A program made the translations under genes and the position numbers. DNA of 64,000 bases from Flavobacteriales bacterium (GTDB taxonomy: Bacteria; Bacteroidota; Bacteroidia; Flavobacteriales; Flavobacteriaceae): assembly GCA_027067965.1 (NCBI GenBank), contig JAMOUV010000015.1, positions 1 to 64,000 of the forward strand, in the 5' to 3' direction. The notes beneath the pieces were generated by a model. It was not told the origin of the DNA. It was given only the letters and a program-made list of their open reading frames with translations, and made no database searches. This document shows positions 1 to 9,108 of this stretch, piece after piece. Within the stretch, counting starts at the first letter, position 1. Each line of letters starts with the position of its first letter.

Positions 1-78
1 TATTTGGCTGCAGGTACTTATCTGTTGCAAATCGGGTTTGAAAATCAAACCACCGCCACGGAAAAAATTATCAGGTAA
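1..78 (+). CDS. C-terminal end of a T9SS-sorted secreted protein (5' truncated by window)
   Basis: The window opens inside a reading frame (frame 1) that ends with a stop codon at 76-78. The last 25 residues contain the pattern A-G-T-Y-L-L-Q-I and end in K-I-I-R, which is typical of the end of a type A C-terminal sorting domain used by the Bacteroidota type IX secretion system. Such domains direct cargo across the outer membrane, after which they are removed. The cargo part lies outside the window, so its role cannot be stated. The frame is followed within 30 bp by a strong hairpin terminator, which supports this being a true gene end. Confidence 0.75.
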   Translation, partial: YLAAGTYLLQIGFENQTTATEKIIR

Positions 79-101
79 AATAAATGTAGAATGTACACCC
101 G

Positions 102-128
102 AAAAACCCGGCGTACGCCGGGTTTTTT
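102..128 (+). terminator. Rho-independent terminator of the T9SS cargo gene
   Basis: A perfect GC-rich palindrome, CCCGGCGTACGCCGGG (107-122), is flanked by an A run and followed by a run of six T. It lies 24 bp after the stop at 78. The A/T symmetry means it could also act from the other side. Confidence 0.85.
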
Positions 129-180
129 GTTTTTATAATCAGGATTCAAGATAGGTCTATACCAAAATAGTAAAAGTAAA

Positions 181-570
181 AGTCAAGGTCAAAGTTAAAA
201 ATTGAGATCCCTCCTGCCTGAGGCGGACATGGCGTCGCTGCGTTTATCAATCCGAAGGGTGAGTCGCACCGACCTTTGTCCGCAGGTCACAGTCGCAGAC
301 TCAGTGAGACTCGTATCGAGATCCTCCATAGGAGTCGTATCGACCTTCGGGGGGATGACAGTAGGGATTAACGATTAACGATTGCAGATTTCAGATTGCA
401 GATTTAAAATAATCAAGGTCAAGGTCAAGGTTAAAGTCCGGAAATGAGATGTCTCCCGCCTGAGGCGGACACGGCGTCGCTGCGTTTGTCAAACCCGAAG
501 GGTGAGTCGCATTGACCTATGGGGATGACAGAAGGGATAAACGATTGCAGATTGCAGATTGCAAATTTTA
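181..570 (+). repeat. Two copies of an intergenic repeat family (copy A 181-408, copy B 413-570)
   Basis: This gene-free stretch holds two diverged copies of the same element. Each has a GTCAAGGT-rich lead-in, then GAGAT and the palindrome-containing motif GCCTGAGGCGGACA, GGCGTCGCTGCG, CGAAGGGTGAGTCGCA, and a tail ending in GGGATGACAG and AACGATTGCAGATT direct repeats. Copy A also has a middle part (CTTTGTCCGCAGGTCACAGTC, then CTCCATAGGAGTCGTATCGACC) that copy B lacks. Inverted relatives lie at 13741-13965 and 14575-14665. Any reading frame here is short and repeat-derived, so I regard the stretch as non-coding. Confidence 0.85.
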
Positions 571-623
571 TAGATAATATGGGGAGAATTACTATTTACT
601 TGACTTGGATACTGCCATCATCT

Positions 624-2345
624 CTAAAAATTTGTCATCGACGGATGCAATTTCTCCAATGCTTCTTGCCTCAATTCATTTTCTTTTTTCCTTGCTTTTT
701 TAAGCAAATCTTCGCCCCGATTTATCAATTTCTTGGCTTTTTCCTTGTTATTCAAATCCTTGGCGTTGATTAACACATTAAAATAAGCCCCTTCCACTGC
801 GGTAGCCAAAGCCAAAATACCCACCATGGCATCCGACAAAGAAGTTTGCAAGCCCTCCCTGAGCATGGCTTCGTTGACTTCCATGGCTTCGTAAGCCGTT
901 TGCATCACTTCCAAGGGCACTTCAATGGCATAAATCGTGGCTTCTTCAATGGCGCGTTGGCGGGCTTCTTTTTCTTCGTCCGTTTTCTTGGGCAAGCGGA
1001 ATGCTTCCATGATGCGGTTAAACGCTTCGGTATCCGCATCCGTCAATTCCAATAATTTTTGTTTGAACCGCTCGCCCTTCACGGCCCAAGCGGAATAATA
1101 GTCCCATTTTTCGTCCCAACCGCGTTTGTGGGAAGACAAATTGGCCACCATGGTACCCAAAGCGGCTCCCAAACTTCCGATGTATGCCGATACGGAACCG
1201 CCGCCCGGTGCGGGATTTTCCGAAGCCGTCAAATCGGCAAAATCCTGTAAACTCAAATCAATCAGCCGCCGGCCGCGCGTATCTTTTGCCAATTGATATT
1301 CGATGATTTTTTCTTCGGGATTAAAGGGTTTCAAATCGTCCAATCCCAAGGATTTCACAGCGATTTTGATTTTTTCTTTTTCTGGAATACCCAAGGAACG
1401 TTGTTGTTTGGTCAGGAAATAATCGGCGGCGTCGAGCAAGACCTTTTTGGGTACCAGTCCCACGATTTCCGAGCCGGTCACCCGCACGCCGCGTTTATCG
1501 GCGCTTTTTACCGTTTCGTCGAAGACCAAATGCACCGGTGCTTTATTGATATCGGTGATGTTGTAGGAAACTTGGGCAATGCCGTATTCGTCGATATACC
1601 AACCGATGCCTTTCACGCCTTTGAATTTACCGGGAATCCGCACGGGATTGCCGTTTTCGTCCTTCACGATTTCGCCCGTGAGCGGATGGCCTTTGCGCTT
1701 CACACGGCCGGCTTCGCGAATGTCAAAAGCAATGGCATTGGCCCGGCGCGTGGAAGTGGTGTTGAGATTGACGTTGTAAGCCACCAAAAAATCACGGGCG
1801 CCGATAGCCGTGGCGCCGGAGCGGGCTACTTCTTCGTTCCATTCGGAAGGGCCGAAATCGGGCTTCCATGCCGGGTCTTGTATTTTATCTTTCAATCCTT
1901 CATATTCACCCTTGCGCACATTGGCCAAGTTGCGTCGTTTTTCTTCCGTGGCGGCATTTTCATAGAGATACACGGGAATGTTTAATTCCTTCCCCACACG
2001 TTCACCCAACCGGCGGGCATATTCGGCGGTTTCTTCCATACTGATGCCCGACACGGGAACCAAGGGGCATACGTCCGTGGCGCCGAAGCGGGGATGTTCG
2101 CCGTGGTGATGCCGCATGTCGATGAGTTCTTTGGCTTTTTTGATTAAACGAAAAGCCGCTTCGGTAACGGCTTCGGGCTCGCCCACAAAAGTAATCACGG
2201 TACGGTTGGTGGCTTTTCCGGGGTCGATATCCAGGAGTTTTACCCCTTCCACCGTTTCCACTACTGATGCAATTTCCTTGATTTTATTGAGATCGCGCCC
2301 TTCGCTGATGTTGGGAACGCATTCGATGAGTTTCTTTGGGTTCAT
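624..2345 (-). CDS. ftcD: Bifunctional glutamate formimidoyltransferase / formimidoyl-THF cyclodeaminase
   Basis: Predicted cytoplasmic enzyme of histidine degradation. The N-terminal half moves the formimino group from formiminoglutamate to tetrahydrofolate. The C-terminal half deaminates the product to 5,10-methenyl-THF. The 573 residues fit a full-length fusion. The transferase part (about 1-340) starts with IECVPNISEGRD and has the histidine-rich active-site stretch MRHHHGEHPRFGATDVCP (about 77-94). The cyclodeaminase part (about 375-565) has the glycine-rich motif ENPAPGGGSVSAY and an LTDADTEAF helix. The ATG at 2345 gives the family N terminus directly. No hut genes are nearby, so the rest of the pathway must be elsewhere. 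Downstream is the repeat region, with no clear terminator. Confidence 0.93.
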   Translation of the reverse strand: MNPKKLIECVPNISEGRDLNKIKEIASVVETVEGVKLLDIDPGKATNRTVITFVGEPEAVTEAAFRLIKKAKELIDMRHHHGEHPRFGATDVCPLVPVSGISMEETAEYARRLGERVGKELNIPVYLYENAATEEKRRNLANVRKGEYEGLKDKIQDPAWKPDFGPSEWNEEVARSGATAIGARDFLVAYNVNLNTTSTRRANAIAFDIREAGRVKRKGHPLTGEIVKDENGNPVRIPGKFKGVKGIGWYIDEYGIAQVSYNITDINKAPVHLVFDETVKSADKRGVRVTGSEIVGLVPKKVLLDAADYFLTKQQRSLGIPEKEKIKIAVKSLGLDDLKPFNPEEKIIEYQLAKDTRGRRLIDLSLQDFADLTASENPAPGGGSVSAYIGSLGAALGTMVANLSSHKRGWDEKWDYYSAWAVKGERFKQKLLELTDADTEAFNRIMEAFRLPKKTDEEKEARQRAIEEATIYAIEVPLEVMQTAYEAMEVNEAMLREGLQTSLSDAMVGILALATAVEGAYFNVLINAKDLNNKEKAKKLINRGEDLLKKARKKENELRQEALEKLHPSMTNF

Positions 2346-2669
2346 GGGATTTTGAATTTTGCTTAAAAATAGAAAAAAATCCCGTCACAAGGGCTGTGCC
2401 GGGATAGTTTTGAAAATAAATAATCTTTTGGGATTTTTCTTTTCCTTACCATGTGATACCTTTTATATTTTTCAAACTCCCCTATGCAATCACCGCATTT
2501 TCGTTTTAAAATACTTCCGGTTAATTCCCTCCTGAAACGGATTGTCTAAAATTAAGGTTAAAAATCGGGTATTATAAAAGAGACCCTTATATGGAACAAG
2601 GGTAACTTCGACCGGAAAAAATTACTTCCCGAACTTCCGAAGGAGCCGGAATCTTTATATCAAAGCAAT
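2346..2669. other. Gene-free AT-rich spacer between acyl-CoA dehydrogenase and ftcD
   Basis: No credible gene is seen in these 324 bases. A weak hairpin (ATCCCG at 2379-2384 with CGGGAT at 2400-2405) lies about 35 bp upstream of the ftcD start. The stretch must hold the end of the acyl-CoA dehydrogenase transcript and the ftcD promoter, but I see no exact TAnnTTTG box and no strong terminator. Confidence 0.5.
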
Positions 2670-3827
2670 TTATCTAATTTTTTCTTGGGCGATTTGCCGG
2701 GCAATCACGATTTGTTGGATTTCGGATGTACCTTCGTAAATTTGGGTGATTTTGGCATCACGCATCATGCGTTCCACATGATATTCGCGTACATAACCGT
2801 AACCACCGTGAATTTGCACCGCTTGGGTGGTCACCCACATGGCCATTTCGGCCGCATCGTATTTGGCCAAAGCGCTGCTAAGCGTGAAATCCATTCCTTG
2901 GTCTTTTTCCCAAGCCGCCCGCCAAATCAATAAGCGCGCCGCATCGATGCGGGTTTTCATATCGGCCAATTTAAAGGCGATAGCTTGATGCCGGATAATC
3001 GGTTTGCCGAATGCTTCTCTTTCTTTGGCATATTGAAGAGCCCGTTCAAAAGCCCCTTGGGCAATACCCAATGCTTGGGCGGCAATACCTATGCGTCCGC
3101 CATTGAGGGTTTTCATGGCAAATTTGAATCCGAATCCATCATCCCCTATTCTATTTTCCTTGGGCACTTTCACGTCTTGAAAAATCAAGGAATGGGTATC
3201 GGAACTGCGGATGCCCATTTTGTCTTCCTTGGGGCCGATGGTGAATCCTTCCCATCCCTTTTCCACGATAAAGGCATTGATTCCGCGGTGCCCTTTCTCG
3301 GGATGGGTTTGGGCAATAACGATGAAATAATCCGCATGGCCGCCATTGGTTATCCAGTTTTTTACGCCGTTGAGCAAATAATAGTCGCCCTTGTCTTCGG
3401 CCGTAGTGCGTTGATGGGTGGCATCACTTCCGGCTTCGGGTTCACTCAGGGCAAATGCGCCCAATTTTTTTCCCGAGGCCAAAGGAACCAAATATTTTTG
3501 TTTTTGTTCTTCCGATCCGTATTTTTCCAATCCCCAACAAACCAATGAATTATTTACACTCATAATCACAGCCGCCGAAGCATCGATTTTGGCAATTTCT
3601 TCCATGGCCAACACATAAGAAAGCGTGTCCATTCCACTTCCGCCGTATTCGGGTGAAACCATCATACCCATAAAACCCAATTCTCCCATCATTTTTACCT
3701 GACGGTCGGGAAATTTGGCATGAATATCTCTTTCTATTACATCGGGAAGTAATTCCGTTTCGGCAAAGGTTTTGGCCGCTTCTTTTATCATTTGATGTTC
3801 TTCTGTCAATGAAAAATCCATAATCAT
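2670..3827 (-). CDS. Acyl-CoA dehydrogenase (short/branched-chain type)
   Basis: Predicted FAD-dependent acyl-CoA dehydrogenase that makes the 2,3-enoyl-CoA in beta-oxidation or branched-chain amino acid breakdown. The 385 residues match the usual 380-390. Visible motifs: N-terminal helical domain starting DFSLTEEHQ, the FAD-binding strand FALSEPEAGSDA, the C-terminal ALQYAKEREAFGKPI signature, and the end motif IYEGTSEIQ. Its Glu (about residue 365) occupies the catalytic-base position of butyryl- and medium-chain dehydrogenases. Two in-frame ATGs occur (3827 and 3821); either is possible. The exact substrate cannot be told from sequence. It appears to be transcribed alone. Confidence 0.93.
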   Translation of the reverse strand: MIMDFSLTEEHQMIKEAAKTFAETELLPDVIERDIHAKFPDRQVKMMGELGFMGMMVSPEYGGSGMDTLSYVLAMEEIAKIDASAAVIMSVNNSLVCWGLEKYGSEEQKQKYLVPLASGKKLGAFALSEPEAGSDATHQRTTAEDKGDYYLLNGVKNWITNGGHADYFIVIAQTHPEKGHRGINAFIVEKGWEGFTIGPKEDKMGIRSSDTHSLIFQDVKVPKENRIGDDGFGFKFAMKTLNGGRIGIAAQALGIAQGAFERALQYAKEREAFGKPIIRHQAIAFKLADMKTRIDAARLLIWRAAWEKDQGMDFTLSSALAKYDAAEMAMWVTTQAVQIHGGYGYVREYHVERMMRDAKITQIYEGTSEIQQIVIARQIAQEKIR

Positions 3828-4024
3828 TAATTTTTATGCATTAAAAATACAATTAATCAATGAATATTCAAAATCAATGAAAAATCAATAAAATGAGGTT
3901 CAAAAAAAGCAATGAGATTATAAAATTATCAATAATTTACCGTTTTTGTTATTTTTCTTTTATTATAAAATTCCAAATGAAAATCGAAGGAAATATATTG
4001 TCAAACAAATTGTAAATAAATTCT

Positions 4025-4032
4025 TATTTTTG
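4025..4032 (+). promoter_or_regulatory. Candidate -7 promoter box for the TPR gene
   Basis: TATTTTTG matches the Bacteroidota -7 consensus TAnnTTTG exactly and ends 14 bp before the ATG at 4047, leaving a very short leader. No TTG is found at the usual 19-21 bp spacing upstream, so the -33 element is uncertain. Confidence 0.5.
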
Positions 4033-4046
4033 GAAAAAGTCCGAAA

Positions 4047-4790
4047 ATGAAAAAATTAATTTTATCCTTATTAATTATAATATGGTTCGGTTTGCCGGGT
4101 TTTTCTCAAAAAATAACCAAGCAATCATTATTGGCGACCTATAAGCAGAAAATGGAATTAGCAAAAAAATATAACGATGTAGTGGGCTACAAAACCGCGC
4201 TTTTCGATATTATTTCGTTGGAAGGAACCGGCTCGGTTTATATGGATACCCTTGCCGATTATTACTTCAAGTCCGGCGAACTTGTTTCATTTATTTTACT
4301 CACCGATGATTTGATTGAAAAACGTCCCGATGATATGAATTTGCTTTTAAAACAAGCCGTTGCTTATGAAAATTTAGGTAATCGTAAAGAGGCGGTCAAA
4401 TTATATGAACAAATTTATAGCCGGCAACCGGATAATATGAACGTGGGTTTTCAATTGGCATGGAATCAATATCAACTCAAGCGTATAGAAGAAGCCAATC
4501 AAACGCTTATGAGCATGAAGGATAAGAAATTTCCGGAAAAAGTGATGGTGCTTATGCCGGGAGTCAAAAATAAAAACGAACAGGTTCCTTTGAAAGCGGC
4601 TTATTATAATCTTTTGGGATTGGTTTCTTATGATTTGCATAATTTGGATGCGGCCATTCAATATTTCGATGAAGCCCTAAAAATTTATCCGCCATTCGAT
4701 ATGGCCAAACAAAACAAAGCGGCTTTGGAATTGATGAAAAAGAAACTGGAATCCGAACCGGAAAAACAGGAAACCAAACCGAAAAAATAA
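4047..4790 (+). CDS. Exported tetratricopeptide-repeat protein
   Basis: A 247-residue protein with a signal peptide (charged start, hydrophobic core, cleavage after GFSQ, about residue 21). The mature part has TPR-like helical pairs: one near residues 88-130 (NLLLKQAVAYENLGNRKEAV) and one near 180-225 (AYYNLLGLVSYDLHNLDAAI). It ends in a Lys/Glu-rich tail. TPR proteins act as binding scaffolds; the partner here is unknown. The gene has its own candidate promoter and converges with the PLP-enzyme gene, so it appears to be monocistronic. Confidence 0.8.
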   Translation: MKKLILSLLIIIWFGLPGFSQKITKQSLLATYKQKMELAKKYNDVVGYKTALFDIISLEGTGSVYMDTLADYYFKSGELVSFILLTDDLIEKRPDDMNLLLKQAVAYENLGNRKEAVKLYEQIYSRQPDNMNVGFQLAWNQYQLKRIEEANQTLMSMKDKKFPEKVMVLMPGVKNKNEQVPLKAAYYNLLGLVSYDLHNLDAAIQYFDEALKIYPPFDMAKQNKAALELMKKKLESEPEKQETKPKK

Positions 4791-4886
4791 TTTTTCGACC
4801 GGATTTTGCTGCATAAAATGCCTTTCATCTAATAATAAAGCGTATTAAACCGTCAAATTTCAAGTGACCTCGACGACAAACCCGGC

Positions 4887-5858
4887 TTAGCCGGGGACAA
4901 TTCCGGATGAATAGAATGACGGGATTTCCAACATGTCCTCACCCTTCTTTTTGAGCCGGATATTGATACCGTCATTCCCCTGCAAACCGCCGGTATGAAT
5001 GGCAAGGATTTGTGTACCCTTAGGAAAATATCCTTTTTTAATCATATCGAACAAACCGAAAAGCATTTTTCCGGTATAAACGGCATCCAATGGAATCCCG
5101 GTCCGGTGATAAAAATCATTGATAAACCGAATCAATTCCGGATTAATTTTGGCAAATCCGCCCATGTGATAATCACGAATTAAAGTCCAATTGTTTTTAT
5201 GTGCATAATGATTGATCTCATCGTGTAAAAAATTCTCTTTTAATGCGGGAAAACCAAGTATTTCTTGATGCGAAAAAGAACTGTTTATAATTCCCGCTAT
5301 GGTGCCGCCGGTCCCGACCGCACAAGTGACATAATCGAAATTTACATCCTCTTCCGATAAAATTTTTTCCGTACCCTTGACCGCCAATTCATTGGTGCCG
5401 CCCTGGGGAACCAAATAAAATTCACCGAACTTTTGTTGCAACCGGGCGATGAATGCCGGTTTGTCCTTTTCTTCCCGATAGGTTTTCCGATCGATAAAAT
5501 ATAATTTCATTCCTTGTGCGCGGGCAAACCGGATAGTCGGATTTTCTTTTCCGAGTTCATCCAAACGCCCTTTCCACTCGTCACCTCTAATTACGCCTAT
5601 GGTTTCAAAACCGAATTCACTACCCGCCGCAGCCGTAGCGGCAATATGATTGGAAAATACACCTCCGAAAGTCAGAATTTTGTTATGACCTAACCGCTTG
5701 GCTTCAAGCAGATTATAAAATAATTTTCGATACTTGTTTCCGGAAATATGCGGATGTAACATATCTTCGCGTTTGATAAATAATCTTATCGCTTTTCGAT
5801 TTAATAAGGGATGAAGGACTTCAATATTATGCGATTTTTTGGGTTTCAAAACATGCAT
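4887..5858 (-). CDS. PLP-dependent ACC deaminase / D-cysteine desulfhydrase family enzyme
   Basis: A 323-residue fold-type II PLP enzyme. The PLP lysine is in the motif SGNKYRKL (about Lys42), followed by FGGVFSNHIAATAAAG, whose Ser-Asn-His matches the substrate-carboxylate site of this family. The phosphate-binding loop AVGTGGTIAGI is near residue 180. Members either open the cyclopropane ring of ACC or release sulfide and pyruvate from D-cysteine; sequence alone does not decide, and D-cysteine desulfhydrase-like activity is the more usual guess in Bacteroidota. A GC-rich hairpin (4881-4895) overlaps the stop codon and, read on the minus strand, is followed by a short T run, so it may be the terminator. 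Confidence 0.85.
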   Translation of the reverse strand: MHVLKPKKSHNIEVLHPLLNRKAIRLFIKREDMLHPHISGNKYRKLFYNLLEAKRLGHNKILTFGGVFSNHIAATAAAGSEFGFETIGVIRGDEWKGRLDELGKENPTIRFARAQGMKLYFIDRKTYREEKDKPAFIARLQQKFGEFYLVPQGGTNELAVKGTEKILSEEDVNFDYVTCAVGTGGTIAGIINSSFSHQEILGFPALKENFLHDEINHYAHKNNWTLIRDYHMGGFAKINPELIRFINDFYHRTGIPLDAVYTGKMLFGLFDMIKKGYFPKGTQILAIHTGGLQGNDGINIRLKKKGEDMLEIPSFYSSGIVPG

Positions 5859-6111
5859 ATCCGCTGAATTTTAGATACTTAAAATTTAAATTCTCATCAC
5901 TAAAAGTAAGAAAAATTTTACATTCCATACCCGTGCAGAAAAATTCTTCGAAATAAAAAAATCATTAAAAATAAACAATTAAATAAAAATATTTTAAAAT
6001 AATTAACAAAGAAAAACTTGATTCATTATAAACTATGCAATAAATAATGGATAATTGGAATGATTTTTGTATGATTGTAGTTTGATCTTATTTCGATTTA
6101 AAAAATATTAT

Positions 6112-6555
6112 ATGAAATCATTTTCACCTCTATATTTTATTGCGTTTTTTATCACGCTTAGTTTTTTTTCATGCAAGAAACATGAAAAGGAAATTCCACC
6201 CCAGCCGGATTATATTGTAGGCGAATGGACTTTGGACAAAGTAATGATTTACGGCGTAGAACAAAATATCAGTGATTGTAACCGGCAAACGTTTATGATA
6301 TTCGAATCCAACCACGATGCGGAAAGCAAGTATTATACACTTTATCAAAGCACGGGCAATTGCGAATTACATTTGCATTACCGTGGAAAATGGTCCTATA
6401 ATAACGGTGTTTTTTATTTTCATGTAGAATACAGCAATACTTCCGAAACCTCTAATATTCAGAAAGAACTACATTTTATCAATACCGATTATTTATTTGT
6501 ATTCGAAAATTTTCAAGGCGTTCAAGCCAAATTTTATTTCCGCAAGGTTGATTAA
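6112..6555 (+). CDS. Small lipocalin-like lipoprotein
   Basis: A 147-residue predicted lipoprotein. I choose the ATG at 6112 rather than an upstream one because it gives a clean lipoprotein signal: a Lys, a hydrophobic core and the lipobox LSFFSC followed by KK. The mature part has the pattern IVGEWTLDKVMIYG, then alternating strands with paired Cys and Trp residues (NCELHLHYRGKWSYNNG), as seen in the lipocalin-like family of Bacteroidota that begins with a G-x-W strand. Ligand unknown. It ends only 15 bp before the promoter of the riboswitch transcript and is not part of it. Confidence 0.75.
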   Translation: MKSFSPLYFIAFFITLSFFSCKKHEKEIPPQPDYIVGEWTLDKVMIYGVEQNISDCNRQTFMIFESNHDAESKYYTLYQSTGNCELHLHYRGKWSYNNGVFYFHVEYSNTSETSNIQKELHFINTDYLFVFENFQGVQAKFYFRKVD

Positions 6556-6577
6556 GCGCCGGTTTTTTCTATTTTTG
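6548..6577 (+). promoter_or_regulatory. Promoter of the TPP riboswitch-TonB receptor transcript
   Basis: TTG at 6548-6550, a 19-bp spacer, and TATTTTTG at 6570-6577 match the Bacteroidota -33/-7 promoter pattern. The predicted start near 6582 is just upstream of the riboswitch aptamer, as expected for a leader-controlled transcript. The -33 element overlaps the last codons of the upstream lipoprotein gene. Confidence 0.7.
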
Positions 6578-6589
6578 CATCGACAAACA

Positions 6590-6665
6590 TGAAGGGGTGC
6601 CTTAACAAAACGGGCTGAGATCATACCCTTTGAACCTGGGCGGGTAATGCCGCCAAGGGATCGAA
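6590..6665 (+). ncRNA. Thiamin pyrophosphate (TPP) riboswitch, THI element
   Basis: The stretch shows the conserved blocks of the THI box in order: GGGGTGCC (6594-6601), GGGCTGAGATCATACCC (about 6612-6628), TGAACCTG (6631-6638), GGGTAATGCCGCC (about 6642-6654) and AAGGGATC. TPP binding normally switches downstream expression off. No terminator lies between the aptamer and the ATG at 6699, so control of translation is more likely. GAAGGG at the aptamer start can pair with CCCTTC at about 6678-6683, a possible alternative helix (inference). The controlled gene is the TonB receptor that follows. Confidence 0.93.
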
Positions 6666-6698
6666 GTAAATCTCCCTCCCTTCGCAAATAATTATGCG

Positions 6699-9050
6699 AT
6701 GAAAAAAATAATGGGATTAATCGGACTATTGCTCCATTCGTGGGTATGGAGCCAAAACTTTACCCTCCAAGTTCAAGTAACGGAAAATAACGCTGCCGTA
6801 TCCGGCGCGTCCGTCAAAATTATTGAAACCGGTCAAAGCCGAATAACCGACAAAAAAGGAACGGCCGTTTTTAATGTGCCGGAAGGAACTTATCACATAG
6901 TGGCCGAGAAAAACGGTAAATATGCCGAAACACGGGTGAAAGTAAATAAAAATCTTCGTATTAAAATCAAATTGCGAAAAAAAACGGAACAATTGGGCGA
7001 AGTGATAATTACCGCCACCAGAGCCGGTGAAGAAATGCCGTTTACACATCAGATTATTACAAAAAAAGATATAGCGGAAAAATATGTGACCCAAGACATT
7101 CCGTATGTGCTGAGCAACCTGCCTTCGGTTGTAACTACTTCCGATGCCGGCCACGGCGTGGGTTATACCGGTATTCGCATACGGGGCATCAGCCCGCAAC
7201 AAATCAACGTGACGCTTAACGGCATTCCGCTCAACGATCCCGAATCGCATTCGGTTTATTGGGTCGATATTCCCGATTTTGTTTCCTCTACCGAAAATAT
7301 TCAAGTGCAGCGAGGTGTAGGAACTTCCACATACGGCACCGGCGCATTTGGTGCCAATATCAATTTGCTTCCCGAAAAACCCGCCGATAGTGCCTATTTC
7401 GGGCTTTCGACCGCCGCAGGTTCGTTTAATACATATAAAATAACGGCTAAAGCCAATACGGGTCGGGTCGGTAAATATTTTGCATTCAATATGCGGGCCT
7501 CCAAATTGCATTCCGACGGCTATATAGACCGCGCTTTTGCCGATATGCAATCCTATTTCTTTTCCGGGCTTTTTCGTAAAGGAAAACACCGTATCCAATT
7601 GCTTCATTTCGGCGGTCATGAACGTACCTATCAAGCATGGTATGGCGTGGACAAGGAAACTTTCGAAAAAAATCCCCGATTCAATTATGCCGGTGCCATC
7701 TATGATGACGCTTGGAATATCATCGATTTTTACGATAATGAAGTGGATGATTATACCCAAAAACACTATCAATTACATTATCATTTCAATTCCCGCGAAT
7801 CGTGGGCATTCGGTGTGTCGGCATTTTACGTGAAAGGATACGGATTCTATGAACAATACAAACAAAATCAATCCTTTGATAAATACGGATTCCACCCCTT
7901 GGTTATCGGTACCCATGTCATCGATCATACCGATTTGATCAGACGAAAATGGCTGGATAATGATTTTTACGGCATGGTGGCCAATGCCCGCCTCACCACC
8001 GACCATACCACCTGGTTGTTCGGCTTGGGGGCCAATCGATATGCGGGGTGGCATTACGGTGAAGTCATTTGGGCCCGCTTTGCCGACGATTCGGAAATTC
8101 GTCATCAATATTACCGCAACCTGGGCGATAAGCGAAGCATAAACGGCTTTATTAAAAATACCTACTCACTTGCCGATAATTTGAAATTATATACCGATAT
8201 TCAGTTACGCTCCATCGATTATCAAATCGACTACGACCCGCAGGTTACTTACGATCCGGATGAAAAAATCAACCTCACCGACCGGTTGTTTTTCGTCAAT
8301 CCCAAGGCGGGATTAACGTATGAAATAAATCCGGACCAAACGGCTTATATTTCTATAGCCCAAACCCACCGGGAACCCAACCGGACGGACTATATTGAAA
8401 ATGTTCATAAACCCAAACCCGAAACCCTGAACGATTTGGAAGCCGGATATCGTTTACAGAAAAAAAATCTGCAATGGCACACGAATGTGTATTATATGCA
8501 CTATAAAGACCAATTGGTTTATAGCGGCCGCATAGACGAAGTGGGCAACCCTATCCGGGAAAATGTGGGTAAAAGTTACCGTGCGGGCTGGGAAAATCAA
8601 GTCAATTACCGGTATGGAAAATGGGAATGGGCGGGACATTTGACCCTAAGCCGTAACAAAAATATCGATTATCAGGCATGGGACGGCACGCAAATGAAAA
8701 ATTTCGGCCATACCGATATTTCCTATTCTCCTTCGGTGGTGGCCGGCTTTCAATTGAAATATCAAGTTGCCGAACCTCTTGCCGTACTATTTCGTACCAA
8801 ATATGTGGGTAAACAATATATGGACAACCGGAATATACCCGAATCTATATTGCCCGCTTATGCGGTATCGGGATTAGACATCCTGTTTTCCCCACAAATC
8901 AATCCGGCAAAGAAATTTGATATTCATCTGAAAATCAACAATTTGTTTAATAAAAAATATGCTTCCAACGGGTATATGTGGGGTGACACGGCTTATTATT
9001 TTCCGCAGGCGGGAAGACATTTTTATTTGGGAATGAATATTATACTGTAA
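6699..9050 (+). CDS. TonB-dependent outer-membrane receptor, predicted thiamin uptake
   Basis: A 783-residue TonB-dependent receptor. Order: signal peptide (about 1-19, ends VWSQ), a carboxypeptidase-regulatory-like beta-sandwich (about 22-95), a plug domain (about 105-225, with IRIRGISPQQINVTLNGIPLN and QVQRGVGTSTYGTGAFG) and a 22-strand-type barrel ending in an aromatic-rich last strand. The TPP riboswitch in its leader makes thiamin or a thiamin precursor the likely substrate. Thiamin-regulated outer-membrane receptors are known from Bacteroides, where they work with the inner-membrane carrier PnuT. Neither pnuT nor thiamin biosynthesis genes are in this window. A strong terminator follows. 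Confidence 0.92.
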   Translation: MKKIMGLIGLLLHSWVWSQNFTLQVQVTENNAAVSGASVKIIETGQSRITDKKGTAVFNVPEGTYHIVAEKNGKYAETRVKVNKNLRIKIKLRKKTEQLGEVIITATRAGEEMPFTHQIITKKDIAEKYVTQDIPYVLSNLPSVVTTSDAGHGVGYTGIRIRGISPQQINVTLNGIPLNDPESHSVYWVDIPDFVSSTENIQVQRGVGTSTYGTGAFGANINLLPEKPADSAYFGLSTAAGSFNTYKITAKANTGRVGKYFAFNMRASKLHSDGYIDRAFADMQSYFFSGLFRKGKHRIQLLHFGGHERTYQAWYGVDKETFEKNPRFNYAGAIYDDAWNIIDFYDNEVDDYTQKHYQLHYHFNSRESWAFGVSAFYVKGYGFYEQYKQNQSFDKYGFHPLVIGTHVIDHTDLIRRKWLDNDFYGMVANARLTTDHTTWLFGLGANRYAGWHYGEVIWARFADDSEIRHQYYRNLGDKRSINGFIKNTYSLADNLKLYTDIQLRSIDYQIDYDPQVTYDPDEKINLTDRLFFVNPKAGLTYEINPDQTAYISIAQTHREPNRTDYIENVHKPKPETLNDLEAGYRLQKKNLQWHTNVYYMHYKDQLVYSGRIDEVGNPIRENVGKSYRAGWENQVNYRYGKWEWAGHLTLSRNKNIDYQAWDGTQMKNFGHTDISYSPSVVAGFQLKYQVAEPLAVLFRTKYVGKQYMDNRNIPESILPAYAVSGLDILFSPQINPAKKFDIHLKINNLFNKKYASNGYMWGDTAYYFPQAGRHFYLGMNIIL

Positions 9051-9054
9051 AATA

Positions 9055-9081
9055 AAACCATGCCCAGTGCGGGCATGGTTT
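9055..9081. terminator. Bidirectional terminator between the TonB receptor and the LiaF-like gene
   Basis: An 11-bp perfect stem (AAACCATGCCC / GGGCATGGTTT) with a 5-nt loop, flanked by A and T runs on the two sides. It lies between the convergent genes ending at 9050 and 9109 and can serve both. Confidence 0.85.
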
Positions 9082-9108
9082 ATTATTTCAAAGTTTCCGG
9101 CTTGTTTA

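Noticed and set aside
519-773. An 84-codon plus-strand frame over the repeat and ftcD end
   Set aside because: It starts in repeat DNA and runs antisense into the ftcD gene; no signal or motif.
6726-7772. A 348-codon frame on the minus strand inside the TonB receptor gene
   Set aside because: Antisense shadow of a well-supported receptor gene, with no signal or domain.
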